Below, piece after piece: positions 43,213-52,053 of a DNA stretch of 64,000 nt. The DNA comes from Mucilaginibacter galii (lineage in GTDB: Bacteria > Bacteroidota > Bacteroidia > Sphingobacteriales > Sphingobacteriaceae): assembly GCF_014635825.1 (NCBI RefSeq), contig NZ_BMDO01000002.1, forward strand, positions 62,001-126,000. Reading direction: 5' to 3'. The notes under the pieces were generated by a model, which made no database searches, was not told the origin of the DNA, and saw only the letters and a list, made by a program, of their open reading frames with translations. Each line of letters starts with the position of its first letter. Position 1 is the stretch's first letter. Both the position numbers and the translations under genes were made by a program.

Positions 43213-43985
43213 TAAACGCTTCGGCTGGCGCCACCATCAACCGGTATGGTAGTGCCGCTAATGTAGGAAGCCTGTTCTGATGCCAGGAACGCTACCAGGG
43301 CAGCAAGTTCTTTTGGATCCCCTATGCGACGCAACGGAATATTGGCCGCACGCTGTTGCATAGCTTCGTCGGGGTCCTGATCGGGCGGCAGAGTATGTTT
43401 AATTCGGTCGGTTAATATGAGGCCAGGGGCTACATTATTTACCGTAATATTATAGGGGCCCAATTCATCAGCCATCATCTTAGCCATGCCCACTATACCC
43501 ATGCGCATACTGGTAGAGAGTACCGAGTTGGCCAGCACCGATTTTACTGACCCACTAATAATATTAATAATGCGCCCGCTGCCCGTTGTTTTCATATGCG
43601 GCAAGGCCAAACGGCTTAAACGGGCAAAGCTCAATAAATTCAGTTCAAAAGCCTTTTGCCATTGCTCATCATCAAAGGTTTCAAAAGCCGCAAAGGGAGG
43701 CCCGCCGGCGTTATTCACCAAAATATCTATCCGGTTGAACTGCTTGGCTACCTTATCAATTAAATTTTCGGCATCAGCAGCCACCGATACGTCGGCCTGT
43801 ACAACTACTACCTCGCCGCCGGTCAACTGCTTTATTTCAGCCGCCGTTTTATTCAGTTCCTCCACATTACGCGAGGCAATAATTACGGTGGCACCTTCCT
43901 GCGAAAGTATGGTAGCAATAGCCTTGCCCAAGCCTTTGCTCGAGGCCAGTACCAGGGCTACCTTGTTGGTCAGTTTTAAATCCAT
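43209..43985 (-). CDS. Short-chain dehydrogenase/reductase family protein with altered active site
   Basis: The 258-residue protein has the Rossmann start LVLASSKGLGKAIA (residues 11-24), NNAGG (91-95) and the catalytic-region Ser in IINIISGS. The YxxxK pair of classical SDRs is replaced: residues 157-161 read STSMR where Tyr and Lys are expected. The downstream GxxGxxK and NNVAPGLI strand are intact. Such sequences form a known divergent SDR branch whose reaction is uncertain. The Met at 43985 is chosen because the upstream extension is unlike SDRs. It overlaps pnuC by 4 bp tail to tail and is divergent from fumC. Confidence 0.88.
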   Translation of the reverse strand: MDLKLTNKVALVLASSKGLGKAIATILSQEGATVIIASRNVEELNKTAAEIKQLTGGEVVVVQADVSVAADAENLIDKVAKQFNRIDILVNNAGGPPFAAFETFDDEQWQKAFELNLLSFARLSRLALPHMKTTGSGRIINIISGSVKSVLANSVLSTSMRMGIVGMAKMMADELGPYNITVNNVAPGLILTDRIKHTLPPDQDPDEAMQQRAANIPLRRIGDPKELAALVAFLASEQASYISGTTIPVDGGASRSVY

Positions 43986-44141
43986 GGGGTTGATGTTTAA
44001 TGGTAAATATATAAACTTGACCAATCTGTACTGCTTGTGCTTTGTAAAAAAGGCATTACCTCGTGTCAAATAGCTATGATAACGCTTTGTTAAGGCATTA
44101 AAAACTCTTTCATCACTATGCGGTATTATGCTGCTAATCCA

Positions 44142-44149
44142 TAACTTTG
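44142..44149 (+). promoter_or_regulatory. -7 box of fumC
   Basis: TAACTTTG matches TAnnTTTG exactly and is 24 nt upstream of the fumC ATG. A matching TTG at the usual distance is not evident, so only the -7 box is given. Confidence 0.45.
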
Positions 44150-44173
44150 CAGCGCAAAAATTATAGCAAAACT

Positions 44174-45571
44174 ATGAGTTTCAGAACCGAATACGACACC
44201 ATGGGCGCGGTACAGGTACCGGCCGATAAATATTGGGGCGCACAAACCGAACGCTCACGCAACAATTTTAAAATTGGCCCTGAGGCTTCGATGCCTAAAG
44301 AAATTATTGCCGCTTTTGCCTACCTTAAAAAAGCAGCAGCCTATACTAATACCGATTTAGGTGTACTTCCTTCCGAAAAACGCGACCTGATTGCCCATGT
44401 ATGCGATGAAATTTTAGATAACAAACTCGACAGCGAGTTCCCATTGGTAATCTGGCAAACAGGTTCGGGCACGCAAAGCAACATGAATGTGAACGAGGTA
44501 GTAGCCAACCGTGCACACGTATTGCAAGGCAACGCCCTGGGCGAAGGCAAAACTTTCATTCACCCTAATGATGATGTGAACAAATCACAATCATCTAACG
44601 ATACTTACCCTACCGCTATGCACATTGCGGCTTACAAAATATTGTTGGATGTAACCATCCCCGGTATTGAAAAGTTGCGCGATACCTTGCAAGCCAAAAC
44701 CGAAGCTTTTAAAAGCGTGGTAAAAATTGGCCGCACCCACTTAATGGATGCTACACCTTTAACCCTGGGTCAGGAGTTTTCGGGCTATGTATCTCAACTA
44801 AACCACGGCTTAAAAGCCCTGCGCAATACCTTAGATCACCTTTCGGAGCTGGCCTTAGGCGGTACTGCAGTAGGTACAGGTATTAATACGCCAAATGGTT
44901 ATGACGTAAAAGTGGCCGAATATATTGCCGAGTTTACCGGTATCCCCTTTATTACGGCCGAAAACAAGTTTGAAGCATTAGCTGCTCATGATGCCATTGT
45001 GGAAAGCCATGGAGCCTTAAAGCAAATTGCGGTATCGTTGATGAAAATTGCAAACGATATTCGTATGCTGGCTTCTGGTCCGCGTTCGGGTATTGGCGAA
45101 ATTCATATTCCTGATAATGAGCCGGGCTCATCTATTATGCCTGGTAAAGTTAATCCAACTCAAAACGAAGCGGTGACCATGGTTGCTGCACAGGTAATGG
45201 GTAACGATGTAGCTATCTCTATCGGTGGATCTAACGGCCATTATGAGCTAAATGTGTTTAAACCTTTAATGGCTGCCAACTTCCTGCAATCGGCCCGTTT
45301 AATTGGTGATGCCTGTGTATCGTTCAATGACCATTGCGCTGTAGGTATTGAGCCTAATTATGAAGGAATCAAGAAACACCTGGAGAACTCATTAATGCTG
45401 GTAACTGCATTAAATCCGCATATTGGTTACGAAAATGCCGCTAAAATTGCCAAAACTGCGTTGAAAGAAGGTTTATCGCTCCGCGAAGCCGCTTTAAAAC
45501 TGGAATTGCTCACCAACGAGCAGTTTGACCAGTGGGTGCGCCCCGAAGATATGATCGGTAGTTTAAAATAA
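44174..45571 (+). CDS. fumC: Class II fumarate hydratase
   Basis: The 465-residue enzyme matches class II fumarase, the heat-stable homotetramer that hydrates fumarate to malate in the citric acid cycle. The signature [13 protein letters not shown] is at about residues 316-328, [17 protein letters not shown] near 98-114 and the catalytic-loop [18 protein letters not shown] near 183-200. The Met at 44174 ([11 protein letters not shown]) is the usual start; an in-frame Met nine codons earlier is not favoured. A downstream lipoprotein gene is separated by a short hairpin. Confidence 0.97.
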   Translation: MSFRTEYDTMGAVQVPADKYWGAQTERSRNNFKIGPEASMPKEIIAAFAYLKKAAAYTNTDLGVLPSEKRDLIAHVCDEILDNKLDSEFPLVIWQTGSGTQSNMNVNEVVANRAHVLQGNALGEGKTFIHPNDDVNKSQSSNDTYPTAMHIAAYKILLDVTIPGIEKLRDTLQAKTEAFKSVVKIGRTHLMDATPLTLGQEFSGYVSQLNHGLKALRNTLDHLSELALGGTAVGTGINTPNGYDVKVAEYIAEFTGIPFITAENKFEALAAHDAIVESHGALKQIAVSLMKIANDIRMLASGPRSGIGEIHIPDNEPGSSIMPGKVNPTQNEAVTMVAAQVMGNDVAISIGGSNGHYELNVFKPLMAANFLQSARLIGDACVSFNDHCAVGIEPNYEGIKKHLENSLMLVTALNPHIGYENAAKIAKTALKEGLSLREAALKLELLTNEQFDQWVRPEDMIGSLK

Positions 45572-45585
45572 AAAATCCCTGCCAA

Positions 45586-45605
45586 CCCTCCCCGGAAGGG
45601 GAGGG
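45586..45605. repeat. CCCTCCCC hairpin (possible terminator)
   Basis: CCCTCCCC-ggaa-GGGGAGGG, a perfect 8-bp stem, directly after fumC. The 3' side is followed by CTTTATAT, with few T, so termination would be weak. One of three related hairpins in the window. Confidence 0.65.
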
Positions 45606-45616
45606 CTTTATATAAT

Positions 45617-46144
45617 ATGATCAAAGAACCATTTGCCTTTAACCTCTCCCCTTTAACCCTCCTGGTTCTTGGTTCTTGCCTCTTGTTTCTATCTTCCTGC
45701 AGCAGCAACCCTGCTTTTCAGGGTAAAGGGCAGGGCTATGTGCAGGGTGAGTGGCAGCAAAAGGCCGAAGCGGTAGATCAGCAGTTGCTCACCTCTACCT
45801 TATACCATTTTAAATTTAGCTGCGATTCGTTTTTTGTAGCTATGCAAACCACCAGCAAGGTAAATTACGGGGCCGATACCTGCATGAACAGCGGTCATTG
45901 GGCCGAATATGCCAAAGGTAAATACGAGCAGCATACCGATACACTGGTAATGAAAGGCTTTTTTTGTAATGCCGATTACAGCCTTAAAAATATAGGCGGC
46001 TGCTTCCGCGCGGGGGTGTACGAAGAATATTTTAAGACTGCTAAAATAGCCGATACGCTACTGCGTTTAACCAGTACATCGAGCGTTATGCCTATCAATT
46101 TACACCTGATCAAACGGACAACCTGTGTCCCCAAACCTTTGTAA
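45617..46144 (+). CDS. Fumarase-adjacent lipoprotein
   Basis: The 175-residue product has a hydrophobic N-terminus ending in a lipobox (LLFLSSC, Cys at about residue 28), and a mature domain with four conserved-looking cysteines (FSCDSF, DTCMNSGHW, FFCNADYS, GGCFRAG) that may form disulfides. Similar small lipoproteins occur after fumC in Sphingobacteriaceae, to my recollection, but the function is unknown. Its signal sequence is encoded by DNA that resembles an intergenic repeat elsewhere in the window (45668-45690 versus 53570-53592). It ends 13 bp before the S1/P1 nuclease start. Confidence 0.75.
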   Translation: MIKEPFAFNLSPLTLLVLGSCLLFLSSCSSNPAFQGKGQGYVQGEWQQKAEAVDQQLLTSTLYHFKFSCDSFFVAMQTTSKVNYGADTCMNSGHWAEYAKGKYEQHTDTLVMKGFFCNADYSLKNIGGCFRAGVYEEYFKTAKIADTLLRLTSTSSVMPINLHLIKRTTCVPKPL

Positions 46145-46157
46145 TAAAACAAAACTC

Positions 46158-46949
46158 ATGAAAATTAATTTTTGGAAACTCTTAGTGTGTGCCTTACTGA
46201 TGTATGCACCGCTGCAAACTATGGCCTGGGGCGATAAAGGCCACCGCATTGCCGGCCAAATTGCTTCCACCTACTTAACCACAAAAGCAAAGGCCGCTAT
46301 CAAAGCCATTTTAGGAAACGAAACGGTAGCGATGAGTAGTACCTGGGCCGATTTCATTAAGTCTGCCCCGGCTTATAATTACCTGTCTACTTGGCATTAT
46401 ATTGATTTTGACAAGCCTTTCAACTACCCGCAGCTGCAAAGCTTTTTAAAGCAGGATACGAGTGTAGATGCCTATACCAAGCTGCAGTTCATGATTGGCG
46501 AATTGAAAAAGAAGAACCTTTCGGCCGATAAAAAACTGCTTTACCTGCGCATGGTAATCCATATTGTGGAAGACGTGCACCAGCCTATGCACACCGCCCA
46601 TACCGATGATAAAGGTGGTAACGATTTTAAGGTAAACTGGTTTAACGAGCCCAGCAACATGCATTCGGTTTGGGATAGCAAACTTATTGAATTTCAAAAC
46701 CTGAGTTATACTGAGTATGCCAACGCTATTAACTTTACTACCCCTGCACAACGCGCTGCCTGGCAAAAAGAGCCGATCAGCAAATGGCTGTTCGATAGTA
46801 AAGAGATTGCCGAAAAAATCTACGCATCGTCAAAGCAGGACGACAAGTTGAATTACAAGTATAATTTTCAATTTATAGGTACGGTAAACCAACAATTGTT
46901 AAAAGCAGGTGTGCATTTAGCAGGTTTATTGAATGAGATATTTGCCTAA
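46158..46949 (+). CDS. S1/P1 family nuclease
   Basis: The 263-residue protein has a signal peptide (KINFWKLLVCALLMYAPLQT) followed by mature WGDKGHRIAGQIA, in which the N-terminal Trp and His29 are zinc ligands of the S1/P1 nuclease family. Other zinc-site pieces are TWADFIK, STWHYIDFD, VHIVEDVHQPMHTAH and KGGNDFKVNWF followed by NMHSVWDSKLI. This set of three zinc ions acts on single-stranded DNA or RNA and mononucleotides, probably in the periplasm. The Met at 46158 fits the signal; the longer frame upstream overlaps the previous gene. Confidence 0.95.
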   Translation: MKINFWKLLVCALLMYAPLQTMAWGDKGHRIAGQIASTYLTTKAKAAIKAILGNETVAMSSTWADFIKSAPAYNYLSTWHYIDFDKPFNYPQLQSFLKQDTSVDAYTKLQFMIGELKKKNLSADKKLLYLRMVIHIVEDVHQPMHTAHTDDKGGNDFKVNWFNEPSNMHSVWDSKLIEFQNLSYTEYANAINFTTPAQRAAWQKEPISKWLFDSKEIAEKIYASSKQDDKLNYKYNFQFIGTVNQQLLKAGVHLAGLLNEIFA

Positions 46950-47030
46950 ACAGCTCTTAATTTTAAGTTTAATTAAACCCTTTTTTAATTAATGCGTCCA
47001 TGTACACGCACTTAAAATTAAATATACTTA

Positions 47031-47480
47031 ATGAAGATACTAATGATTTGCCTGGGCAACATATGCCGCTCGCCGTTGGCCGAAGGTATTATGAAGCACC
47101 TTGTAGCCGAACAGGGGCTCAATTGGACGGTAGACTCAGCCGGTACCGGCAGCTGGCATGTGGGCGAAGGCCCAGATCACCGCTCGGTAAAAACCGCCCG
47201 CCAGTTTGGTGTCGATATTAGCAAGCAGGTTTGCCGCCAGTTTAAGGTAAGTGATTTCGACGAGTTTGACTTGATGCTGGTGATGGACAAAAGCAATTTA
47301 AGCGATGTGCTTTCCCTTGCCCGTAACGAGCACGATGCTGAAAAAGTAAAACTGCTGCTGAACGATAAAGAGGTACCCGACCCCTATTACGACCCCACCC
47401 AGTTTGAACCGGTATACCGGTTAATTGAAGGCGGTTGTAAAGACATTATTAAAGCATACACTCAAAAAGGCGATCAGTGA
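47031..47480 (+). CDS. Low-molecular-weight protein-tyrosine phosphatase
   Basis: The 149-residue protein carries the phosphatase loop near its start: C7-L-G-N-I-C-R13-S (CX5R), and the general acid Asp117 in the DPYYDP motif. The length is normal. It removes phosphate from tyrosine, and relatives also serve exopolysaccharide regulation or arsenate reduction. No polysaccharide genes are nearby. The stop codon is embedded in a bidirectional terminator with the GNAT gene on the opposite strand. Confidence 0.95.
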   Translation: MKILMICLGNICRSPLAEGIMKHLVAEQGLNWTVDSAGTGSWHVGEGPDHRSVKTARQFGVDISKQVCRQFKVSDFDEFDLMLVMDKSNLSDVLSLARNEHDAEKVKLLLNDKEVPDPYYDPTQFEPVYRLIEGGCKDIIKAYTQKGDQ

Positions 47481-47493
47481 TCGCCTTTTTTTA
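47464..47493. terminator. Bidirectional terminator between two convergent genes
   Basis: AAAAAGGCGATCA (47464-47476) and TGATCGCCTTTTT (47478-47490) form a nearly perfect palindrome with a 1-nt centre, A-run on one side and T-run on the other. It contains the stop codons of both the phosphatase and the GNAT gene. Confidence 0.93.
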
Positions 47494-47980
47494 TGATATA
47501 AAGCGGAATATATTTACCAAACATCAACACCGTTTCATTAGTGGTAAACCCGGTTTTTTGTAGTACCCGTTGTGAAGCCTTATTCTCCCCATCGGTTATA
47601 GCACATATTTCGGCCAACCCGGTTTCAAAACCATAAGCTACCAGGGCATTCACCGTTTCGGTGGCTAAGCCCTGTCCCCAATAGTTGTAATGCAGGTTAT
47701 AGCCTATTTCTGTTCCGGTTAATCCTTCGCGTGCTGCCATGAGCATGCAGGTGCCTATAAATTCTCCGCATGCTTTGTCGATGATGGCCCATCTGCCAAA
47801 CCGGCTCAAGGTTTTGTATCCGGCTAAAATCTGCTGAAACAGTGATTTTATCTCTTCATCAGTACGCGGCGTAACGTAGCGCGTTATCCGCTCATCGCGG
47901 CCCATAGCAACGAGCAGGTGCTCTTCATTTGGTGTAAATTCGCGGATAATTAACCTTGGGGTTTCTATAACGGTATACAT
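47474..47980 (-). CDS. GNAT family N-acetyltransferase (RimJ/RimL type)
   Basis: The 168-residue protein begins TPRLIIREFTPNE (strand 1 of the RimJ/RimL subgroup) and has GYNLHYNYWGQGLATETVNAL, containing the acetyl-CoA-binding Q/RxxGxG/A loop in the form GQGLATE, followed by ENKASQRVLQKTGF. It acetylates an amino group of a protein or small molecule; the target is not evident. It overlaps the phosphatase gene by 7 bp at the stops. Confidence 0.93.
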   Translation of the reverse strand: MYTVIETPRLIIREFTPNEEHLLVAMGRDERITRYVTPRTDEEIKSLFQQILAGYKTLSRFGRWAIIDKACGEFIGTCMLMAAREGLTGTEIGYNLHYNYWGQGLATETVNALVAYGFETGLAEICAITDGENKASQRVLQKTGFTTNETVLMFGKYIPLYIIKKGDH

Positions 47981-48037
47981 GCGGATATGGCAAAGCGCTA
48001 TATTAACGCAATTGACTGATTAAACATACCATTTTTT

Positions 48038-48045
48038 TACCTTTG
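48038..48045 (+). promoter_or_regulatory. -7 box of hisS at the start codon
   Basis: TACCTTTG matches the consensus TAnnTTTG. It ends 4 nt before the ATG at 48050. A TTG at 48012-48014 is 23 nt upstream, a little wide. The transcript would start at or next to the start codon. Confidence 0.5.
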
Positions 48046-48049
48046 CCCC

Positions 48050-49480
48050 ATGGCTTCTGTTAAACCCTCGGTACCTAAAGGCATGCGCGATTTTTCGCCC
48101 ATCGAAATGGTAAAACGCAATTATATTTTTGATACCATTAAATCTGTTTTCCGCAAGTACGGCTATCAGCAGATAGAAACGCCGACAATGGAAAATTCAG
48201 CTACTTTGATGGGAAAGTATGGTGATGAGGGGGATAGGTTAATATTTAGGGTACTGAATAGTGGAGTTTATTCTGATAAAGTTCAAATTAGGAAAGATCA
48301 GTTTGCTTCAATTTCAGCTAATCTGGAACTGCATAATCAAGATACAATTCCTTTAAGATTTCTTAAAAACGAGAGACAACTTACAAATGAACTCTCCGAA
48401 AAAGCCCTCCGCTACGACCTTACTGTGCCCTTTGCGCGTTACGTTGTCCAACACCAAAACGAGATCACGTTCCCTTTCAAACGCTTCCAGGTGCAGCCGG
48501 TATGGCGTGCCGACAGGCCGCAAAAGGGTCGCTACCGCGAGTTTTACCAATGTGATGCCGATGTGGTAGGCTCCGATTCGTTATTGAACGAGGCCGAGTT
48601 CATCCTCATTTATGATGAAGCATTGAGCAAATTGGGTCTGACAGATTTTAACATCAAGATCAACAACCGCAAAATACTCTCAGGCATAGCCGAAATTATT
48701 GGCAAGCCCGAACTCATTGTGGATATGACCGTAGCAATTGATAAACTGGATAAGATTGGCTTAGATGGTGTAGTGAATGAGTTACTAACCAAAGGCTTTA
48801 CCCAGCAAGATATTGATCAATTAGAGCCGGTGATATTACTACAAGGCACCAATACTGAAAAGCTGGAAAGCCTGAAAACAATCCTCGCTTCCTCTGCCAT
48901 TGGCTTAAAAGGGATTGAAGAACTGGAAACCATCTTTACCTACCTGCAAAGCTTCAGCCTGCAAAAAGCAACCGTAGAGCTGGATATTACCCTTGCACGC
49001 GGCTTAAACTATTATACCGGCGCCATTTTCGAGGTAAAAACCAACGAAGTGTCCATGGGCAGTATAGGCGGCGGCGGTCGTTACGATGATTTAACCGGTA
49101 TGTTTGGCCTCAAGGGCTTAACTGGTGCAGGTATCTCTTTTGGGGCCGACCGTATTTACGATGTGCTGGAAGAACTACAGCTTTTCCCCGCATCTAACAC
49201 CCAAACTACTCAAGTATTAATTTGTCCGTTTGATAAAGCCGGTGAAACCTACGCTTTGCCTATGTTACAGCAACTGCGTAAGGTAGGAGTCAACGCTGAA
49301 CTATACCCGGCAGGTGCCAAAATTAAGAAGCAGTTGGATTATGCCAACAATAAGAATATTTCTTATGTGGTGGTAATTGGCAGCGACGAGATGCAAAGCG
49401 GCCTGCTCACTTTCAAAAACATGGAAACCGGTGAGCAGCAAAAATTATCGGCCGAAGCCATTGTAAAAGCAGTTGTATAA
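48050..49480 (+). CDS. hisS: Histidyl-tRNA synthetase
   Basis: The 476-residue class II synthetase begins [20 protein letters not shown] and shows motif 2 ([21 protein letters not shown], about 144-164), the histidine-specific blocks [13 protein letters not shown] and [14 protein letters not shown], and a C-terminal anticodon-binding domain. It charges tRNA-His. Between [18 protein letters not shown] and [14 protein letters not shown] lie about 45 residues, longer than I expect for bacterial HisRS. The DNA encoding about residues 50-113 (48190-48390) is AT-rich, with AGG/AGA arginine and other codons unlike the rest of the gene. The reading frame is intact. Confidence 0.97.
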   Translation: MASVKPSVPKGMRDFSPIEMVKRNYIFDTIKSVFRKYGYQQIETPTMENSATLMGKYGDEGDRLIFRVLNSGVYSDKVQIRKDQFASISANLELHNQDTIPLRFLKNERQLTNELSEKALRYDLTVPFARYVVQHQNEITFPFKRFQVQPVWRADRPQKGRYREFYQCDADVVGSDSLLNEAEFILIYDEALSKLGLTDFNIKINNRKILSGIAEIIGKPELIVDMTVAIDKLDKIGLDGVVNELLTKGFTQQDIDQLEPVILLQGTNTEKLESLKTILASSAIGLKGIEELETIFTYLQSFSLQKATVELDITLARGLNYYTGAIFEVKTNEVSMGSIGGGGRYDDLTGMFGLKGLTGAGISFGADRIYDVLEELQLFPASNTQTTQVLICPFDKAGETYALPMLQQLRKVGVNAELYPAGAKIKKQLDYANNKNISYVVVIGSDEMQSGLLTFKNMETGEQQKLSAEAIVKAVV

Positions 49481-49512
49481 TATCACTGCGGTATTAAAGT
49501 ATCCGCTAACGT

Positions 49513-51108
49513 TTAATTAACTGCCGCAACTGCTTTTAGGATAGCAGCATCATTTTGGTTAATTACGCGGTAATACCATTCGTTGCCCCATTTAAAACGC
49601 GCAGCCTGGGCTTTGATCAAAGTTTTAACATAATCTTTAGCTATGCTGATCTCGTGTGAGTCCATTTGCTTTAAGGTAGCCGAAGCGTAAATGATGAAGT
49701 GGGTAAGCTCATCATCGCTGACCGTATAATTTTTGGCAAAATCGGCAGCAGTGGTATATTCTTTCAACACAGGTTGCATGCGGTCTATAGCAAAGGCGCT
49801 GAACAGTTGATTGCGGGCCAGTTCCTGAACCAGCAGGCTGTTTTCGGCTGCGGCTTCGGGTACAAAAATATCGGGCATAATGCCGCCACCGCCATAAACG
49901 GTTTTACCGGCGGTGGTATGGTACGGCACAGAGGTATTGAATACGCTGTCTCCTATATTATTTTCGGCTATATAAAGCTCGCCTTTTTGCAGGCGGTCGG
50001 CCAGGTCGTTACGGTAGCTTTCGGCGCCGTTCTTATAAGATTTTTGGATGCTGCGTCCTGATGGCGTAAAGTACCGGGCCACGGTAAGGTTAAGCGCTGC
50101 TCCGTCGTCAAACTTAAATTGTGCCTGTACCAAGCCTTTACCAAAAGAGCGGCGGCCTACAATAACTGCCCGGTCTAAATCTTGCAGTGCGCCTGCCAGT
50201 ATCTCACTGGCCGAGGCCGAATGCTCATCAACCAATACAGCCAGTTTACCCTGCTCAAAATCGCCCGAATCAGTAGAAAAGTAATCGGTACGGGGTTCGT
50301 GCTGGCCTTGCGTATAAACGATCAGTTTGTTTTTGGGTAAAAACTCATCGGCCAGGGCGGTAGCTGTGTTAAGATAACCGCCACCGTTCCCGCGCAGATC
50401 GAGCAGCAGCTTGTGTACACCGTTAGCTTTTAGTTTTTTTAAGGCCGTCTTAAAATCCGTATCGGTAGCCGAGCCAAATTTACTGATCTTGATATACCCT
50501 GTACCCTGGGCCACGGTATAAGCCGCATCTAGGCTGCTCATGTTTACATGGCTGCGCCTTACGTGGTAAACCTTTGTTTTTTTATCGGGGTATTCTAAAA
50601 CACCCAGGTCAACACCGGTGTCTTTTTTACCGGCAAAAGCTTCGTTAACTTTTTCGCTGGTTAAGTGTGTGCCCGAAAAGGGTTTGCCGTTAAGCATTAC
50701 TACCCGTGCGCCGTTGGGTAATCCCGCTTTGGCGGCTGGTCCGCCGGCAATTACCTGGGTCACAAAAAGGGTATCGCGCAATATCTGCGATTCGATGCCT
50801 ATGCCGTCAAAGCCGCCTTCCAACTTTTCAGATAACGATTGTGCCTGTTTTTTGTGAAGATATACCGAGTGAGGATCAAGCTTTTGCAGCAGGTTGTTTA
50901 TAGTTACACCTTCTACGCTGTCAACATTAATGGAGTCCACGTATTTTTTACGCACCAGCTGCATTACCTGATCAAGCTTGTTGTTGCCATCGGCATACAA
51001 AGCGTCGTCGTCAGGAGTTGAGCGCTGGTTATTAATAAGCAAACCAATAGCCATACCGGCCAGTAATAAAATTACCGATCTGAAAATAATACCCGCTGTT
51101 TGCTTCAT
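49513..51108 (-). CDS. C-terminal processing protease (S41 family, Ctp/Prc)
   Basis: The 531-residue protein has an N-terminal signal or anchor (about residues 8-25), a PDZ domain (about 85-165, starting EKLEGGFDGIGIE) and the S41 protease core. The catalytic Ser lies in HSASASEILAGAL near residue 300 and the catalytic Lys in SFGKGLVQAQF. A substrate-entry loop LLLDLRGNGGGYLN precedes. The protease trims the C-termini of periplasmic proteins. A further 150 residues follow the core. It is divergent from murQ. The start is the first Met after a -7 box. Confidence 0.95.
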   Translation of the reverse strand: MKQTAGIIFRSVILLLAGMAIGLLINNQRSTPDDDALYADGNNKLDQVMQLVRKKYVDSINVDSVEGVTINNLLQKLDPHSVYLHKKQAQSLSEKLEGGFDGIGIESQILRDTLFVTQVIAGGPAAKAGLPNGARVVMLNGKPFSGTHLTSEKVNEAFAGKKDTGVDLGVLEYPDKKTKVYHVRRSHVNMSSLDAAYTVAQGTGYIKISKFGSATDTDFKTALKKLKANGVHKLLLDLRGNGGGYLNTATALADEFLPKNKLIVYTQGQHEPRTDYFSTDSGDFEQGKLAVLVDEHSASASEILAGALQDLDRAVIVGRRSFGKGLVQAQFKFDDGAALNLTVARYFTPSGRSIQKSYKNGAESYRNDLADRLQKGELYIAENNIGDSVFNTSVPYHTTAGKTVYGGGGIMPDIFVPEAAAENSLLVQELARNQLFSAFAIDRMQPVLKEYTTAADFAKNYTVSDDELTHFIIYASATLKQMDSHEISIAKDYVKTLIKAQAARFKWGNEWYYRVINQNDAAILKAVAAVN

Positions 51109-51121
51109 AAATCCCTGCTAA

Positions 51122-51129
51122 CAAAAATA
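51122..51129 (-). promoter_or_regulatory. -7 box of the C-terminal protease gene
   Basis: TATTTTTG on the minus strand fits TAnnTTTG and is 13 nt upstream of the ATG, leaving a very short leader. A -33 TTTG is not evident. Confidence 0.35.
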
Positions 51130-51205
51130 CGCATTTGAAAGCGGTTTGCCCTCTTGTAGTTGACGGAATTTTAACGAATTTTGTTACAAATTTGCAAGAA
51201 TAAAC

Positions 51206-52021
51206 ATGATTAACACCACCGAGCAGGATTCGCATTACAGCAGCTTAGAGCAACTCTCTGTAGCCGAGCTTTTACAGCACATTAACCGCGAAGACAAGAC
51301 CGTGCCCGATGCGGTGGAGAAGGCTTTACCGCAGATAGAAAAGCTGGCCGTTGCCGTGGCCGAAAAGATGAAAGCCGGTGGCCGCCTGTTTTATATTGGC
51401 GCCGGTACCAGCGGCCGTTTAGGTGTGGTAGATGCCTCGGAGTGCCCGCCAACATTTGGCGTTTCATTTGATATGGTGGTGGGTATTATAGCCGGTGGAG
51501 ATAGCGCCATACGCAAAGCGGTAGAGTTTGCCGAAGATGATGCAGAGCAAGCCTGGATTGACTTGCAGGAATACAGCATCAGCAGTAAAGATGTGCTGGT
51601 GGGCATAGCGGCATCGGGCGGTACGCCTTATGTAATTGGTGGCTTACGCCGTGCCAACGAAGAGGGATTAATTACCGGTTGTATTGTTTGTAACGCAGGC
51701 AGCCCGGTAGCCGCCGAGGCGCAGTTCCCGGTAGAAGTTGTTACGGGCCCCGAGTTTGTAACGGGCAGTACCCGCATGAAAGCCGGCACCGCGCAAAAGC
51801 TGGTTTTAAACATGCTGAGCACTACGGTAATGATACAACTGGGCCGCGTTAAGGGTAATAAAATGGTGGATATGCAGTTAAGTAATCATAAATTAATTGA
51901 CCGCGGCACCCGCATGATTATGCAAGAAATTGGTGTTGAGGAAACAGTAGCTGCCAGCCTGCTAAAAGAGCACGGAAGCGTGCGTAAGGCGGTGGATTTT
52001 TATACAAATAATAATAGTTAA
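51206..52021 (+). CDS. murQ: N-acetylmuramic acid 6-phosphate etherase
   Basis: The 271-residue protein has the SIS domain of MurQ. Visible signature: LFYIGAGTSGRLGVVDASEC, followed by PPTFG, then GIAASGGTPYVIGGL and the STRMKAGTAQKLVLNMLST helix. MurQ cleaves the lactyl ether of MurNAc-6-phosphate, giving GlcNAc-6-phosphate and lactate in the peptidoglycan recycling pathway. It is somewhat shorter than the 300-residue E. coli protein, lacking part of the C-terminal helical extension, which is usual in Bacteroidota. It is divergent from the C-terminal protease gene. Confidence 0.96.
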   Translation: MINTTEQDSHYSSLEQLSVAELLQHINREDKTVPDAVEKALPQIEKLAVAVAEKMKAGGRLFYIGAGTSGRLGVVDASECPPTFGVSFDMVVGIIAGGDSAIRKAVEFAEDDAEQAWIDLQEYSISSKDVLVGIAASGGTPYVIGGLRRANEEGLITGCIVCNAGSPVAAEAQFPVEVVTGPEFVTGSTRMKAGTAQKLVLNMLSTTVMIQLGRVKGNKMVDMQLSNHKLIDRGTRMIMQEIGVEETVAASLLKEHGSVRKAVDFYTNNNS

Positions 52022-52024
52022 AAG

Positions 52025-52041
52025 CCTCCCCCTTGGGGAGG
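52025..52041. repeat. CCTCCCC hairpin after murQ
   Basis: CCTCCCC-ctt-GGGGAGG, a perfect 7-bp stem starting 4 bp after murQ's stop, followed by TTGGAGGGG. Related to the hairpins after the M13 peptidase and fumC genes. Confidence 0.65.
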
Positions 52042-52053
52042 TTGGAGGGGTAA

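Noticed and set aside
46975..47030. Terminator between the S1/P1 nuclease and the phosphatase gene
   Set aside because: TTTAATTAAA is a self-complementary AT stretch with no G/C stem, too weak.
47000..47221. 73-codon frame overlapping the phosphatase start
   Set aside because: Out of frame with the phosphatase, whose catalytic loop at residues 7-14 fixes the true frame.
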